64,000 nt of DNA from Eutreptiella sp. 'Long Island Sound 2002' (GCA_964036045.1 OZ038389.1:39487717-39551716), one strand, 5' to 3'; shown: positions 28,369 through 39,427, counted from the stretch's first letter. Made by a program: numbers and translations. Notes: generated from the letters alone by a model not told the origin.

Positions 28369-30195
28369 GGGGGCGTCGGTGGTGGAAGAGGGGGTGTTCT
28401 CCTCGGCCTCAACGTCGTTGACGCCCTTCTTCCTCCTCTCACTACGAGTAGGCTTCTTGTCCTTGTCCTTGTTCTCCTTGTTCTTGTTGTCCGACCTGGG
28501 GACCCAGTTCCTCTTGATCTCCTGGATCTCCTTGGCCAACTCGGTCCCCACCGACGACATCAGCTTGGCCAGCTCGTCCTTGTCGACCTCCATTTTGGCT
28601 TCCCGGATACCCGCGGGCGCACGCTTCTTCGACCCGTGCGCCTTCTTGTAAGCCTCCGTGTCGGCCTTGTGGACGGGGCATGTTCGGTGGTCATGGTTGA
28701 AGCCTCGCTTCCTCCCATAACACACGAAACAGCCCTGAGGGTGAGCTCGTATGAACTCCCCAAAGGACAGCGGAGGGTCGCCAATGCGGCGAGGGTCCCT
28801 CTTCTCCTGCTTCCTCCAACCCTGCTGCAGGGGCTTCCAGTTTCCCGGTTTGCTCCCCGCGCTCAGGTTCCTGGCCACGGAGGCACAAACGGCCACTTCG
28901 GCGGGCTCATCGTCGTCGTCATCGTCGACGAGAGTCCCATCGCCGCCGGCTCCCGCTGGGTCCATGGCATCTTCCCCGCCAGGTCCCTCGCCAACGTAGT
29001 TGACGTCGCGGTCGCCGGGCCTCAACCCGCGGGTGTGGTGGAGGTTTCGGTACTCCTTGAGTACTTCCTCGCCAACCCACTCCAGGATCTCGTCGCAGCT
29101 CATCCGCGCCGGGATGGGCTGCAGACGGATGGTCTGGCCGCTCAACTCACACTCGTCAAGGCGCCACATCGCGGTCTTCTCGCGATCGCCCGAGACGGTG
29201 ATGAGAAGAGCGTTCCGCAGGGAGTGCCGCTTGACATCCCGGGCGACGTTCTTCTTCGCCCAAGCCACCACGTTCGAGTGATACTCTTTGGGGAGCATCA
29301 TCTTGACCGTGTGGTTGGACTTGGCCCTCTTGGATTCCTCCTTGGTGACCCTCTTGATCCATGCTTCCGGCAGCATGGAGAGCAGGCGAGCCTGCTCGTC
29401 ACCCTCGTTCCAATCCTCCACGTTGCGGCGGAAGAGGGTGTACTTCCCTCGGAAGTCCCGCCAATCTCCTAGGCGGATCTCCCGTCCATCATGCTCAAGC
29501 TTGATGGACTTCCAGCGCTTGGCAGCCACCTGCGGAGCGTCCACCCGCTCCTGCTCGTTGGGCCACTTCTTGGCCTCCTTGAGGGTCTTGATTCTCCCCT
29601 CCTTGGTCGCCACGAAGTATAGCTCTCCGAGCACTTCCGGCAGGCGGTACCTGAACCGTTTGAAGACGTATCTCTCCGCATCCGCGGGAGGCAGGTCCTC
29701 AGTGACGGTCAGCCCCCAATCGTCCAGCTTCTCCAAGAAGCGGTCGAGGTTCAGGGGGTTGCCGTCGTACATGGGGGGCTTGATGTCCTTCAAGTCTTCC
29801 CACACGGCGGCGTCCGCGGCCTTAGAGACCATGAACGCCGGCCGCGAGGTCGACCGAGGTTCCCATCGGCCTCGCCCACGGACTCCCACGGCCGCCACGT
29901 CCATCTCCTCCATGGAATTCCTGTGGCTACGCCGCGGTTCCTCCACGTACGCTGAACCAAAATGTTCACGCCGTACTGCATCCATGTACGCATCCTCATC
30001 ACGGCGCCGGCGGCTGAGTTCAGCGGCCTCCCGTCGTACACCGCGCGGCGGGCTGATGTCGAACTCCTCCAGGTCCAGGAGCAGGTCCTCACCTTCGCCG
30101 ACATCCCACTCCACGCCTCCTCTGGGGACCTCGTCCCTGAGTCCACCATAACGTCCTCCAGCCATTGGGATTGGCACCGGGGCTGGTGCCGGGTG
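28366..30195 (-). CDS. Element D gag
   Basis: About 600 codons. The middle holds a helical capsid-type region (WRDFRGKYTLFRRNVEDWNEGDEQARLLSMLP). A zinc-knuckle-like C-x2-C-x8-H-x4-C (CFVCYGRKRGFNHDHRTC) lies near residue 505, followed by a basic Lys/Asn/Asp-rich tail. The frame is open upstream to a TGA at 30196-30198, beyond which the preceding frame is in phase. Confidence 0.8.
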   Translation of the reverse strand, partial: HPAPAPVPIPMAGGRYGGLRDEVPRGGVEWDVGEGEDLLLDLEEFDISPPRGVRREAAELSRRRRDEDAYMDAVRREHFGSAYVEEPRRSHRNSMEEMDVAAVGVRGRGRWEPRSTSRPAFMVSKAADAAVWEDLKDIKPPMYDGNPLNLDRFLEKLDDWGLTVTEDLPPADAERYVFKRFRYRLPEVLGELYFVATKEGRIKTLKEAKKWPNEQERVDAPQVAAKRWKSIKLEHDGREIRLGDWRDFRGKYTLFRRNVEDWNEGDEQARLLSMLPEAWIKRVTKEESKRAKSNHTVKMMLPKEYHSNVVAWAKKNVARDVKRHSLRNALLITVSGDREKTAMWRLDECELSGQTIRLQPIPARMSCDEILEWVGEEVLKEYRNLHHTRGLRPGDRDVNYVGEGPGGEDAMDPAGAGGDGTLVDDDDDDEPAEVAVCASVARNLSAGSKPGNWKPLQQGWRKQEKRDPRRIGDPPLSFGEFIRAHPQGCFVCYGRKRGFNHDHRTCPVHKADTEAYKKAHGSKKRAPAGIREAKMEVDKDELAKLMSSVGTELAKEIQEIKRNWVPRSDNKNKENKDKDKKPTRSERRKKGVNDVEAEENTPSSTTDAP

Positions 30196-31347
30196 TCAGG
30201 GGCGTACAGGCGTCCGCGGTGGAGCACGGCGGTTGCGGTACTCCGCGCTGAGCCACTCATCACGCCATTCCTCACTGCCACTGCCGGGCGGCGCGCGCTC
30301 GTTGCGGCGGCCCGCGCTGTGGTGAGAGGGGGCGGTGAGAGAGGGGGCACTGGCGCTGGGGCGACTCCTGGGGGCTCCGCCGGGGGCGTGGGGTCTGCCT
30401 GGACCTAGTCCGGGTCCCCAGCCGTCGTCCGACGAGCCAGACTCCAGGGGTGGGTGGTCGCTGCCGACGCTCCCACGGGCTTCCAGCGCGTCCAGCCTCT
30501 CCTGCAGGCCGCTGACGACGTTGGTCAGCGACTTGGTCTCGGCCCTGGCGATGTCCAGCTCCTTCTGCGCGCGCGCGGCGACCCTGGAGATGCGAGCCAT
30601 CTCGCCCTTGCCCGTGTCTACCTCCAGCTCGAGCAACTGGACTCTCCTGCGGAGGTAGACAATCCACCGCCAGGTGGTATCCGGGTCGCTGTTCCCTGGT
30701 GGGTCGTCGGGGTCCCCAGGGGGTCCTCCAGGAGGGCCTCCGCCGGGTCTGCCCGGTCCAGGGGGTCCTCCCCCGCCCGGTGGTCCGCCTCCAGGGGGTC
30801 CACTTGGTGGGCGTCCTCCAGGGGGTCCTGATGGTCCTCCGCCAGGGGGTCCCGGTGGGTCTCCGCCGGGTCGCCTCGGTGGGTCCGAGGATGGGCGCTT
30901 CCTCGTGATGCCGAAGTCCATGTCGTCATCCTCGTCCATGTCGCCCCACCTGGGCGTTTCGGTCACGGAAGACTCCGAGCTCCGGTAGGGAGGAGGGAGA
31001 TCCTCATCCTCACCTTCCGGTTCCATGGGGACATCTCCGCCTCCTCCGCCCGTCCAAGCCACCACTTGGCGATGCCGGCGGCCTCGTTCATCCCCGTCAC
31101 TGGCGGTGAAGAAGGGGTCACTGTCATGGGGGTGTCCACCCGCTGGCCTCCGCGGCCTCTCGGGGGTCTTCCCCTTGCCCTTCCTCCGTCGATGGGCGGT
31201 GGTGCCACTGGTCCCACTGCTGCCCGTGTCCGCCTCATCCAGCGTCATCCTGGAGGAGGCGTCCCCTTCGAAAAGCTTTCGAAGGGTCTCCACTCGTGAT
31301 CCTCCCGGGGGAGTCTCGCGGCGGAGTTTGGCCTCTGCCTCCTCCAT
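30196..31347 (-). CDS. Element D leader protein 2 (Gly/Pro-rich plus coiled coil)
   Basis: 383 codons. Residues about 150-215 are PGGGPPGG-type repeats, and residues 220-290 form a predicted coiled coil with heptad Leu/Val. It ends at TGA-CAC, in phase with gag seven codons later, so it was probably part of a longer gag precursor. It overlaps the upstream frame (31245-31347) in a different phase. Confidence 0.6.
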   Translation of the reverse strand: MEEAEAKLRRETPPGGSRVETLRKLFEGDASSRMTLDEADTGSSGTSGTTAHRRRKGKGKTPERPRRPAGGHPHDSDPFFTASDGDERGRRHRQVVAWTGGGGGDVPMEPEGEDEDLPPPYRSSESSVTETPRWGDMDEDDDMDFGITRKRPSSDPPRRPGGDPPGPPGGGPSGPPGGRPPSGPPGGGPPGGGGPPGPGRPGGGPPGGPPGDPDDPPGNSDPDTTWRWIVYLRRRVQLLELEVDTGKGEMARISRVAARAQKELDIARAETKSLTNVVSGLQERLDALEARGSVGSDHPPLESGSSDDGWGPGLGPGRPHAPGGAPRSRPSASAPSLTAPSHHSAGRRNERAPPGSGSEEWRDEWLSAEYRNRRAPPRTPVRP

Positions 31348-32675
31348 TGCGGCGGCGGTGATTGCGGCAGCTCGCGCTTCGGCTTCTCTCGAGCACGAGC
31401 CGCCTCGGCTTCCCGGGCCTGCTGCAGTCGCGCCTTCTGCGCTTCCAACGCTGCCAGCTCCGCCTCCGTCTTGGCCTTCTCCTCAGCGACCTTCCGTCGC
31501 GCGGCCTCGATGGCTTCCTTCTTGGCGGCGTCCTCCTGGGCCTTAGCCGTCGCTTCAGCGTGGGCCCTTTCCTCCGCCTCCTTCTTTGCCCTCACTTGGG
31601 CAAGCGCCTCTTCCAGCGCCTTCACCTCGGCCTCCTTGCAGGCAATGGCCTCCTTCGTCCGGCGGGCTTCCTCGTCGGTTGCCCTGATCCGGGCAGCCAC
31701 TGCCTCATGGGCGGCCGCAGCCGTGAGACCGGCCGCGACGGCTGCCACTTTCGAGGCGTGGTAGTCCTCATGGGCGATGCCGACGGCGCCCTCCACGGCA
31801 GCGTTCTGCTGCGTGGCCCGTTGCCGGGCAACCCGAAGGTTGCAGGGCACCCTGCAGACGCGCTCACAGGCGCGCGCCACGTCCCTTTGGGCGGGAGCGG
31901 CGCTGCTGCTGGAGCTGGCCTGGTCGGCCGGCATCCTCTCGCGGTGGGCCGACTCCACGTCGCTGCTGGGGCCTGCTGGGGCCTGCTGGGGCCTCAGGAG
32001 CAGCCGACGGGGCTTGGCCTGGGTCTGCTTGGCGACTTCCATGAAGTCACCAAGGGTGGCGTGGCCGGGGTGATGACCACCATTGGCCCGTTGGGGACTG
32101 GGGGCTGGGGTTCCGCCCTTGGCGCCTTGGGCGGCCTCGGCGGCCAGGGACTCCTGGTACTCCCGCCACTTCCGCTCCCGCTTCCTGTCCCCGGCGGACC
32201 GCCTCTCCTTCCCCGGAGACGCGCTGCTGCTGCCCTGCAGCCTGCGCTCGCTCCCCGGTTCCGGGAAGCTCTTCTCGATCATGTCCCACAGGGAGACATT
32301 GATCGAGGCCCCCGACGGGTACTCGTTGGGGGTCTCGTCCTCCTCGATCCCGTCGGGGCGCAGCCCCTCGCCGGGCCTGTCCGGCCGGGTCCACGTCCTC
32401 CAGCGCTTGCGGCGGAAGCGCCACTCGTAGCCTTCCGCCCGCAGCCACTCCTCCACTGCCCGCAGGCGGTCCTCCCCCATGTCCTCGCGGAGCTCGAAGC
32501 TCCCGGGCATGCCGCCTTCACACTGGGGGTGGCTGTGGCGGTAGTGCTGGTCCCAAACCAACCCACGCAGCAGGCGTGCCGCATGGGGGTGGGGCCGCGG
32601 CCACAACCTACCCGCTTCCTGCCAGTTTACCATGGCAGCGGGGGCGTAGTTGGTCTTGAGGTCCTTGGTGTGCAC
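31245..32675 (-). CDS. Element D leader protein 1 (Ala/Glu/Lys coiled coil)
   Basis: 476 codons at the 5' end of the internal region. A Trp/Arg-rich N-terminal module (WRFRRKRWRTW near residue 85) is followed by a long Ala/Glu/Lys/Arg coiled coil (about residues 310-430). No family is recognised. It is probably the N-terminal gag region, separated from the next frame by an indel near 31300. Confidence 0.55.
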   Translation of the reverse strand: MHTKDLKTNYAPAAMVNWQEAGRLWPRPHPHAARLLRGLVWDQHYRHSHPQCEGGMPGSFELREDMGEDRLRAVEEWLRAEGYEWRFRRKRWRTWTRPDRPGEGLRPDGIEEDETPNEYPSGASINVSLWDMIEKSFPEPGSERRLQGSSSASPGKERRSAGDRKRERKWREYQESLAAEAAQGAKGGTPAPSPQRANGGHHPGHATLGDFMEVAKQTQAKPRRLLLRPQQAPAGPSSDVESAHRERMPADQASSSSSAAPAQRDVARACERVCRVPCNLRVARQRATQQNAAVEGAVGIAHEDYHASKVAAVAAGLTAAAAHEAVAARIRATDEEARRTKEAIACKEAEVKALEEALAQVRAKKEAEERAHAEATAKAQEDAAKKEAIEAARRKVAEEKAKTEAELAALEAQKARLQQAREAEAARAREKPKRELPQSPPPQWRRQRPNSAARLPREDHEWRPFESFSKGTPPPG

Positions 32676-33037
32676 TTGTTCTACTCAACGAACTTGTGGT
32701 GGTTGTTGAGGCGGGTGCTGCAGCACTGGACTGGGCGTGCGGCTGGTGCTGGTCAGCCGGTGGTTGTGGAAGTGGTTGACGCGGCCTTGCTGGTCGGCCG
32801 ATGGGTCTGGTATGTCCACTTCCTTCACGGTCGCGGCGCGGTCAGGGCGATGCTCTGGACGGCGCTGCTGGCTCCGTGACGAACTCGGCGCTGTCGCTGG
32901 GTGGCGCTGCGAGCTGCTGCGCTGCGCTGCGAGCCGCTGCGCTGCGCTGTGAGCTGCGAGCTGCGCCGCGCTGCTCGGGGTTGGTGGCCCCGAGTGGCAC
33001 GCGAGGGTTGGGTAACCCCGCAGCGGTGAAAGGCTTT
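32676..33037 (-). other. Element D 5' leader
   Basis: 360 bp between the 5' LTR and the first frame. It contains short GC-rich repeats of the GCTGCGCTGCGAG type (about 32905-32980). Adjacent to the LTR the minus strand reads AAAGCCTTTCACCGC, which is not a typical TGG primer site. Confidence 0.6.
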
Positions 33038-34404
33038 TGACGCGTTCCCGTGGGGGGCCGGCCACGGGACGCTGCGGGACACGCGCAAGTGAGCAGGCAG
33101 GCAAAGCACTACGCTCACGGGGGCATCAATGCGCTCATGTCATGTGACAAAGCGTTTCAGAATCCTTGCCACTCTGCAAAGAGGGAACAAAAGTATGTAC
33201 AACAACACATCAGGATATGTACACATGGGGTTAAGACTGGACTGGGGTAAGGGCATCACAGGACCATAGACACTCAGTCCCAACTCGTATCCCAATCCCA
33301 GGTCCGACCCTCTCAGTGGCTGATGGGGGCGGGGGCTCAAACTCAACCCATGCCCTGCTCAGTACGGACCCTGAAACCCTGCCGATGGGGGAGGTGTCCC
33401 GCCCAGCCACAGGCGAGTCCCTGGGAACCAAGGGGCCCCAGGGCCAACCGACAGTGTCTCCCTATGCTCCCCCAACGGCAGGTCCCAACTCCACTCTGAT
33501 TCAGAGATATGGCCCCACCATTATCCCTCAGGAGTTGGTAGCTGAAAATGGGCTGTTTCAGCCCAAACTGATATTAGCTCCAAAATTCCCGAAATTGACC
33601 CCTCGTCCGGACCCTTCAGAGGTAGGGACGAGGCAGCTGACCCTATGCCCTTCGAGTATGAACTCCCTGGAACCCTCACCCAACCTGGTTCCCTCTGAGG
33701 TCCCGGCATCAGCGCACCACGGGTTCGTCAAGTGGGGTCATGATGCCAAAATCACCAAAATTGGCGTCATTCCCACGCGTGGCTCGCCCGGCCAAGGTAA
33801 GGCCAATGGCTCACAGGGTAGGAGGCAGGACCTAGGACTTTTATCTGAGGGTACAACTTGCAATTAGGTCCGGGCTCCCTGTGGGCATAGAGTAATGGGG
33901 CCGCCAATGGACCACACGGAAGGGGGAAATTGGGGTCCCAAAATGGGGTCATTTTGGCTGCTCGAAATGAGCCAAAATTCAAGGTATTCCCAATAGTATA
34001 TCTCCACGCCGGCTTGGAGATCGAATCCGTAATTCCATACGCTATCCACCGGGAGTCCAACAGAGACTCCCATGCCCTTGGTTCCTAAAGATCTCCATGC
34101 TACTTGGCGTGGTGACGATCCCAATTGGGTCCACAAATGCCAAAATGGCAAAATTGCCCAAACTCACTTTGGGCTAGCGCCTTAACGAAGGTAGCTCCGC
34201 TTCGCCCACGTGGTGTGCAAACCATGGGGACCAATATCCATATCACCCATGTTATATATGGTCCATTGGTCCATGCGTCCGGCGTGCACGAGGGTTAGAA
34301 CATGGGGCACGGCGGGCAGCAAAAGTGGAAAATTGCTCAAAATGTCCAAAAATGCGCACACTTCACCTATGATTTTAGCAGCTGTTTTTTCCCAAAATTC
34401 AAAA

Positions 34405-34879
34405 TCATGCATTTTCAGAACCGCGATATCAAACTGTACACAGTAGTACTGTTGTTTTTATGTTTTCTCAAATTTTGATTAAAATTATGCTGTCGCTGAA
34501 GCTGGAGCCGCAGATAAACTGTCAGCAACTGCCGCGTACGCGAGTTTCAGATTCCCGACCGCCGTGCGCAATAGAAAATCGCCAAAAAGTCCACTTTTTT
34601 TTCGCAGTTGGAAGCAAAGTAAAGGCATGAGCGTGTTCCCGAGATAAATACCTTGCTGCTGACCTAAAACAATCCAGATTGGCAGGCACAGATTTGGAGA
34701 AATTCACGCTTCTCTACCCAAAAACCACTTTTTTACATGGTTTTAGGGTCTATGGAGGCCATATAGAGGGCCTTACAGGGCTGTAAGAGGTGGTATAGAG
34801 GTGATATATGAACAAATTGTCATCACCATTGGTAGAAGCCTACATGACAAGCGATGTTTTGCCTTTATTCTAGGCTATT
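34405..34879. other. Left subterminal region of T
   Basis: About 475 bp of AT-rich sequence with no gene and no repeat shared with the right end beyond the TIR. Confidence 0.5.
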
Positions 34880-36240
34880 CATCCCTTTCTCATGCACCAT
34901 GGGGCCCAATATCCATATGGTTCATAGGTAGGGTTTTGATCACCTATCACCGTCCACACACATGTTTGGGGCTTGGGTTGGTATTGTATGCATTTGAATG
35001 ATAAGAACTACATAAAATATGATCGTATGTGCATAAGAATGGGATGAAAGATGAACATTTGAGGTGTTTTTGGCCCTATTCTGCACCTTTTGTGGTCCAT
35101 TTCCATATGGTTCATAGGTAGGCTTTTGCGTGCCTATCACCGTACACACACATGTTTGGGGCTTAGGTTGTTATTGTAAGCGTTTGTCTGATAGGTCCTA
35201 CATATAATATGATAGTATGTGCGTAAGAATGGGATGAACGATGAACATTTGAGGTGTTTTTGGCCCTATTTTGCACCGTTTGTGGTCCAATATCCATATG
35301 GTACATAGGTAGGGTTTCGATCACCTATCACCGTCCACACACATGTTTGGGGCTTGGGTTGGTATTGTATGCATTTGAATGATAATAACGACATAAAATA
35401 TGATAGTATGTGCATACGAATGGGATGAACAATGTAGTTTTGAGGTGTTTTTGGCCCGTTTTTGCACCTTTTGCGCTCCATATCCATATGGTTCATATGT
35501 AGGGTTTTGATCACCTATCACCGTCCACACACATGTTTGGGGCTTGGGTTGGTATTGTATGCATTTGAATGCTGGGTAAGAAATAAAATATGATACTACG
35601 GGCACAAGCATGGGATGAACAATGTAGTTTTGAGGTGTTTTTGGCCCGTTTTTGCACCATTTGTGCTCCATATCCATATGGTTCATAGGTAGGGTTTTGA
35701 TCACCTATCACCGTCCACACACATGTTTGGGGCTTGGGTTGGTATTGTATGTATTTCAATGATAAGAACTACATAAAATATGATACTATGTGCATAAGAA
35801 TGGGATGAAAGATGAACATTTGAGGTGTTTTTGGCCCTATTTTGCACCGTTTGTGGTCCATTTCCATATGGGTCATAGGTGGGCTTTTGCGTGCCTATCA
35901 CCGTACACACACATGTTTGGGGCTTAGGTTGTTATTGTAAGCATTTGTATGATAGGTCCTACATATAATATGATAGTATGTGCATAAGAATGGGATGAAC
36001 GATGAAGATTTGAGGTGTTTTTGGCCCTATTTTGCACCGTTTGTGATCCAATATCCATATGGTTCATAGGTAGGCTTGGAACTATTTGAGCCATTTGAGA
36101 ATTTTCTTTCTCCGTGTGTCATCGTTGTACATAAAATATGATACTATGTGCATAAGAATGGGATGAGCGATGAACATTTCAGGTGTTTTTGGCCCTATTT
36201 TGCACCGTTTGTGGTCCATTTCCATATGGTTCATACGTAA
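34880..36240. repeat. 190-bp satellite array inside T
   Basis: The landmark CCATATGG occurs at 34913, 35103, 35294, 35484, 35674, 35864, 36055 and 36222, giving a period of 190-191 bp except for a shortened last unit. Units fall into two types: GATCACCTATCACCGTCCACAC and a GCGTGCCTATCACCGTAC form. The second type occurs at the second and sixth units. Every unit contains the block TTTTTGGCCC with TTTTGCACC. Minus-strand frames through the array repeat the same peptide and are not genes. Confidence 0.9.
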
Positions 36241-36419
36241 GCAACGATTGTCCTACTGCCTTCATGCCCTTGTTGCGTGCTTTTTGTGTGTATTATGCCT
36301 TCCTAGGTAGGGTGAGCAAAGGGTGAAAAGATAGTGAACTAAGGGTGAACGAATGGTCATGGGAGCATGCATGGCGACAAAATGTGATTTCCCTTTGGTA
36401 CAACCCACAGGGCTAAGCA

Positions 36420-37307
36420 ATGGCTCCTTCCAAGAAGAAAAAGGTTGTGATTCCAAAGCCTGACATGCCAGCCTTGGTGCCTGCCGATTGTCATATAGGC
36501 AAGGGGGACGTGGAAGATGGGGCGGAACAAGGAGAAGGCGGAGCATGGGAAAATTGCGAAAGTTTGGACCCGGAGCTAGAAAGGCTCCTTGCAGGGCATT
36601 GTGTTAAGGAAGACCAAAGTGTTGAAGTCAGGACCTTCAATTACATCAAATGTGGCATGTCCACCAATGTGCAAACCGGTGAAAAGCGGGTCTTGTTTTG
36701 GTACGGAATGCTGATTATACCGAAAAAAATACCGGAACCAAACAAGAACGACCTATGCATGAGGTTCCCAAATAATTACTTCTATTGGTTCAAACGCGCT
36801 GACGTCTTCCCAACCCTTCCTCTTGGATTGCCTGCCTTCTTCAACGATGGGTGTGACGTCCCGAGTGATGAAACATCCGACTACGGCGAGGCACCTTCTG
36901 ATGAGAGCTCGGAAAATGAAAGTAGTGATGATGAGGACGATGGTGACGATGGCGACAACTCGGAGGATGGCGCAAGTGGCACACCCAAAGCCAAAAAGGA
37001 AAAGAACAAGAAAACTAAACCAAAGCCCCCAAAGTTGAGGAAGTATACCAAAAAGAGTAGGTCACCCGATGTGTCTGAGGAAGCGTTGGCATCAAGAATA
37101 GCCGAAGCAACTGAGCATATGACGCGTATGGAGCTGTTTAAGCAGGCAAGTGCTTACTCAAAACATTATTTGATCAAACTCTGCGAGAACCTGTGTGTTA
37201 GCGGTATGAGTTCCAAAACGATACCAGAGATTCTTCGAGCGCTTGAGGACAGAAGTAAGACTGGAGGCTTCACAATCCAAAAGCTGTTTCCACCGCACAA
37301 ACCGCAA
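36420..37307 (+). CDS. T gene, exon 1: acidic/basic N-terminal region
   Basis: The ATG at 36420 has a good context (GCAATGG). 296 codons run to a proposed donor CAA|GTGAGC at 37308, phase 0. The frame itself stays open to 37403. The protein starts with a lysine cluster (SKKKK). A folded-looking segment (about residues 70-135, rich in aromatic residues, RVLFWYGMLIIPKK) follows, then a Ser/Asp/Glu tract (residues 145-185), a Lys/Pro-rich basic stretch, and a helical region. The charge pattern suggests a nuclear, DNA-associated protein. No family is recognised. The donor was chosen because it is in phase with the next exon acceptor at 37543. Confidence 0.6.
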
Positions 37308-37543
37308 GTGAGCTTCAAACCCATGGACATATCAATGAGCAGCATTCGACAGGCATCTATTGCTGTTCAATGCTTGTTGATGTTGTTGCTTGCGGTGCAT
37401 TAAATGTTTGTGACTCACACATAGACCATCACCCCACCGCATGGGTGGCACAACCCGTGAATATCGCTGGCTGGGATTTGGGCCGGTGGGACACGCTTCA
37501 TAGGCCAACAGTTCGGTGCTTTGTGTAACTTCGTGCCACTCAG

Positions 37544-39173
37544 GTTGAGAAACCCAGAAAGGCAGAGAACCCATGTCCCCAGGAGCGCACCGAACGAGAG
37601 GAGGCGGAGAGGCGAGACAGAGCAGAAGAGGACAGAAAAAAGGCGGAGGCAGCGCACCGACCGAAGCAAGCGGATGAGGAGCAACAGCAAAAGGTAACGT
37701 TCGAAAGTTGTGCAGTTAGGGTCTTTCAATTCTGTGCATGCATATCGCGTTAATTTCTCTCCGACCGACCGAGATGGGATTTTGATTTTTGCATGTCCCC
37801 AGGAGCGCACCGAACCAGAGGAAGCGGAGACGCGAGACGGAGCACAAGAGGACATAAAAGAGGCGGAGGCGGCAAAGCGTCAAAAGCAAGCGGATGAGGA
37901 GCAAGAGCAAAAGGTAACCTTCCAGGAGCGCACACGGAATTCTGCAATTACGCTCTCACGATTCTGTGCATACGTATCGTGTTCATTTCTTTCCAATTTA
38001 CGGAGATCAGATTTTGATTTTTGCATGTCCCCAGGAGCGCACCGAACGAGAGGAGGCAGACAGAAAGAAGGCGGAGGCGGCAGAGCGTCAAAAGCAAGTG
38101 GATGAGGAGCAACAGCAAAAGGTAACCATGCAAATTTCTGCAGTACCGCTATCTCTATTCTGTGCATACGTATCGTGTTCATTTCTTTCCAATTGATGGA
38201 GATCGGATTTTGTTTTTTGCATGTCGCCAGGAGCGCACCGAACGAGAGGAGGCGGACAGAAAGAAGGCAGAGGCGGCAAAGCGTCAAAAGCAAGTGGATG
38301 AGGAGCAACAGCAAAAGGTAACCATGCAAATTTCTGCAGTACCGCTCTCTCTATTCTGTGCATACGTATCGTGTTCATTTCTTTCCAATTGACGGAGATC
38401 GGATTTTGTTTTTTGCATGTCGCCAGGAGCGCACCGAACGAGAGGAGGCGGAGAGAAAGAAGGCGGAGGCGGCAAAGCGTCAAAAGCAAGTGGATGAGGA
38501 GCAACAGCAAAAGGTAACCATGCAAATTTCTGCAGTACCGCTCTCTCGATTTTGTGCATACGTATGGTGTTCATTTCTTTCCAATGGACGGAGATCGGAT
38601 TCTGTTTTTTGCATGTCGCCCGGAGCGCACTGAACGAGAGGAGGCGGACAGAAAGAAGGCGGAGGCGGCAAAGCGTCAAAAGCAAGTGGATGAGGAGCAA
38701 CAGCAAAAGGTAACCATGCAAAGTTCTGCAGTAACGCTCTCTTGATTCTGTGCATACGTATCGAGTTCATTTCTTTCCAATTGACGGAGATAGGATTTTG
38801 TTTTTTGCATGTCCCCAGGAGGGCCCCGAAAGAGAGGAGGCGGACAGAAAGAAGGCCGAGGCAGCAAAGCGTCAAAAGCAAGTGGATGAGGAGCAACAGC
38901 AAAAGGTAACCATGCAAAGTTCTGCAGTAACGCTCTCTTGATTCTGTGCATACCTATCGTGTTCATTTCTTTCCAATTGACGGAGATAGGATTTAGATTT
39001 TTGCATGTCCCCAGGAGCGCACCGAACGGGAGGAAGCAGAGAAGCGACACGAGAACCGCCAAGCGCAAAACGTCAACACGGCATCAGAGCGCAAGATCGA
39101 AAGCGAGGGTCCCGACATTATCGCTCTTCCACCGCCTCCACCATTCAGCCGAAAGCAAACAGAGCCTCTCAAG
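37544..39173 (+). CDS. T gene, exons 2-9: tandemly amplified coiled-coil exons
   Basis: Proposed exons are 37544-37693, 37803-37913, 38035-38121, 38231-38317, 38427-38513, 38623-38709, 38819-38905 and 39015-39173, all phase 0. Five are exactly 87 nt and encode versions of ERTEREEADRKKAEAAK ... VDEEQQQK. The longer first, second and last share the same core. Introns start GTAACC/GTAACG and end CCCCAG or CGCCAG. Five downstream introns are 109 nt, so exon+intron repeats as a 196-bp unit. The product is a highly charged continuous helix or coiled coil, 29 residues per unit. The 38623 exon has CCG where others have CAG at the acceptor, so it may be skipped; loss of any unit keeps the frame. Confidence 0.75.
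37694..39014 (+). repeat. 196-bp exon-intron tandem array
   Basis: The repeat unit is 87 bp of coding sequence plus a 109-bp intron. Introns 38122-38230, 38318-38426, 38514-38622, 38710-38818 and 38906-39014 are all 109 bp and nearly identical. Both exon and intron were copied, so amplification was by DNA-level tandem duplication. The first two introns (37694-37802, 37914-38034) are more diverged. Confidence 0.85.
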
Positions 39174-39292
39174 GTTTTTGCATTCCTGTCACTGTACCCC
39201 TCAGCAAAATGTAGGATGATCTGCCTGTCCAACGGCCACCACATCAGCAACTCTTCAAAGCCTTGGCAACAGAGAACAGGATCCATGCGAGG

Positions 39293-39427
39293 TTTCATTG
39301 GCGTCAAAAGAGACGCAGAGCTGCGGGGTTCTGACAGCGTCATGCAGGCAGCCATGTGCTCTTGCGAGCTCCAAATACAATGGTAGGGCGGTACTTGGGT
39401 GCAGGCACCAATCAGCGTTGTAGCAAC
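39293..39427 (-). repeat. Inverted copy of a transposase coding segment inside an intron
   Basis: 39293-39400 is the reverse complement of 39859-39966 with about four mismatches in 108 bp. Weaker similarity extends to 39427. The copied part encodes the segment ending in the putative catalytic FDANE motif. It lies in the proposed intron 39174-39485 of the same gene, so an unspliced transcript could form a long hairpin with a loop of about 460 nt. Confidence 0.85.

Noticed and set aside
28348-29472. 374-codon plus-strand frame opposite D gag
   Set aside because: Same antisense effect; the minus strand has the capsid-like region and zinc knuckle.
31362-32879. 505-codon plus-strand frame opposite element D leader protein 1
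   Set aside because: Antisense of a GC-rich Ala/Glu/Arg coding region, where antisense stops are rare. The minus strand fits the element's gene order.
34880-36240. CRISPR-like array
   Set aside because: The units are contiguous 190-bp satellite copies without unique spacers, in a eukaryotic transposon.
37880-39068. Overlapping minus-strand frames of about 145 codons with Leu-rich repeats across the exon array
   Set aside because: They span exon-intron boundaries of the plus-strand array, repeat only because the DNA repeats, and read the antisense of a Glu/Lys/Gln coding sequence.
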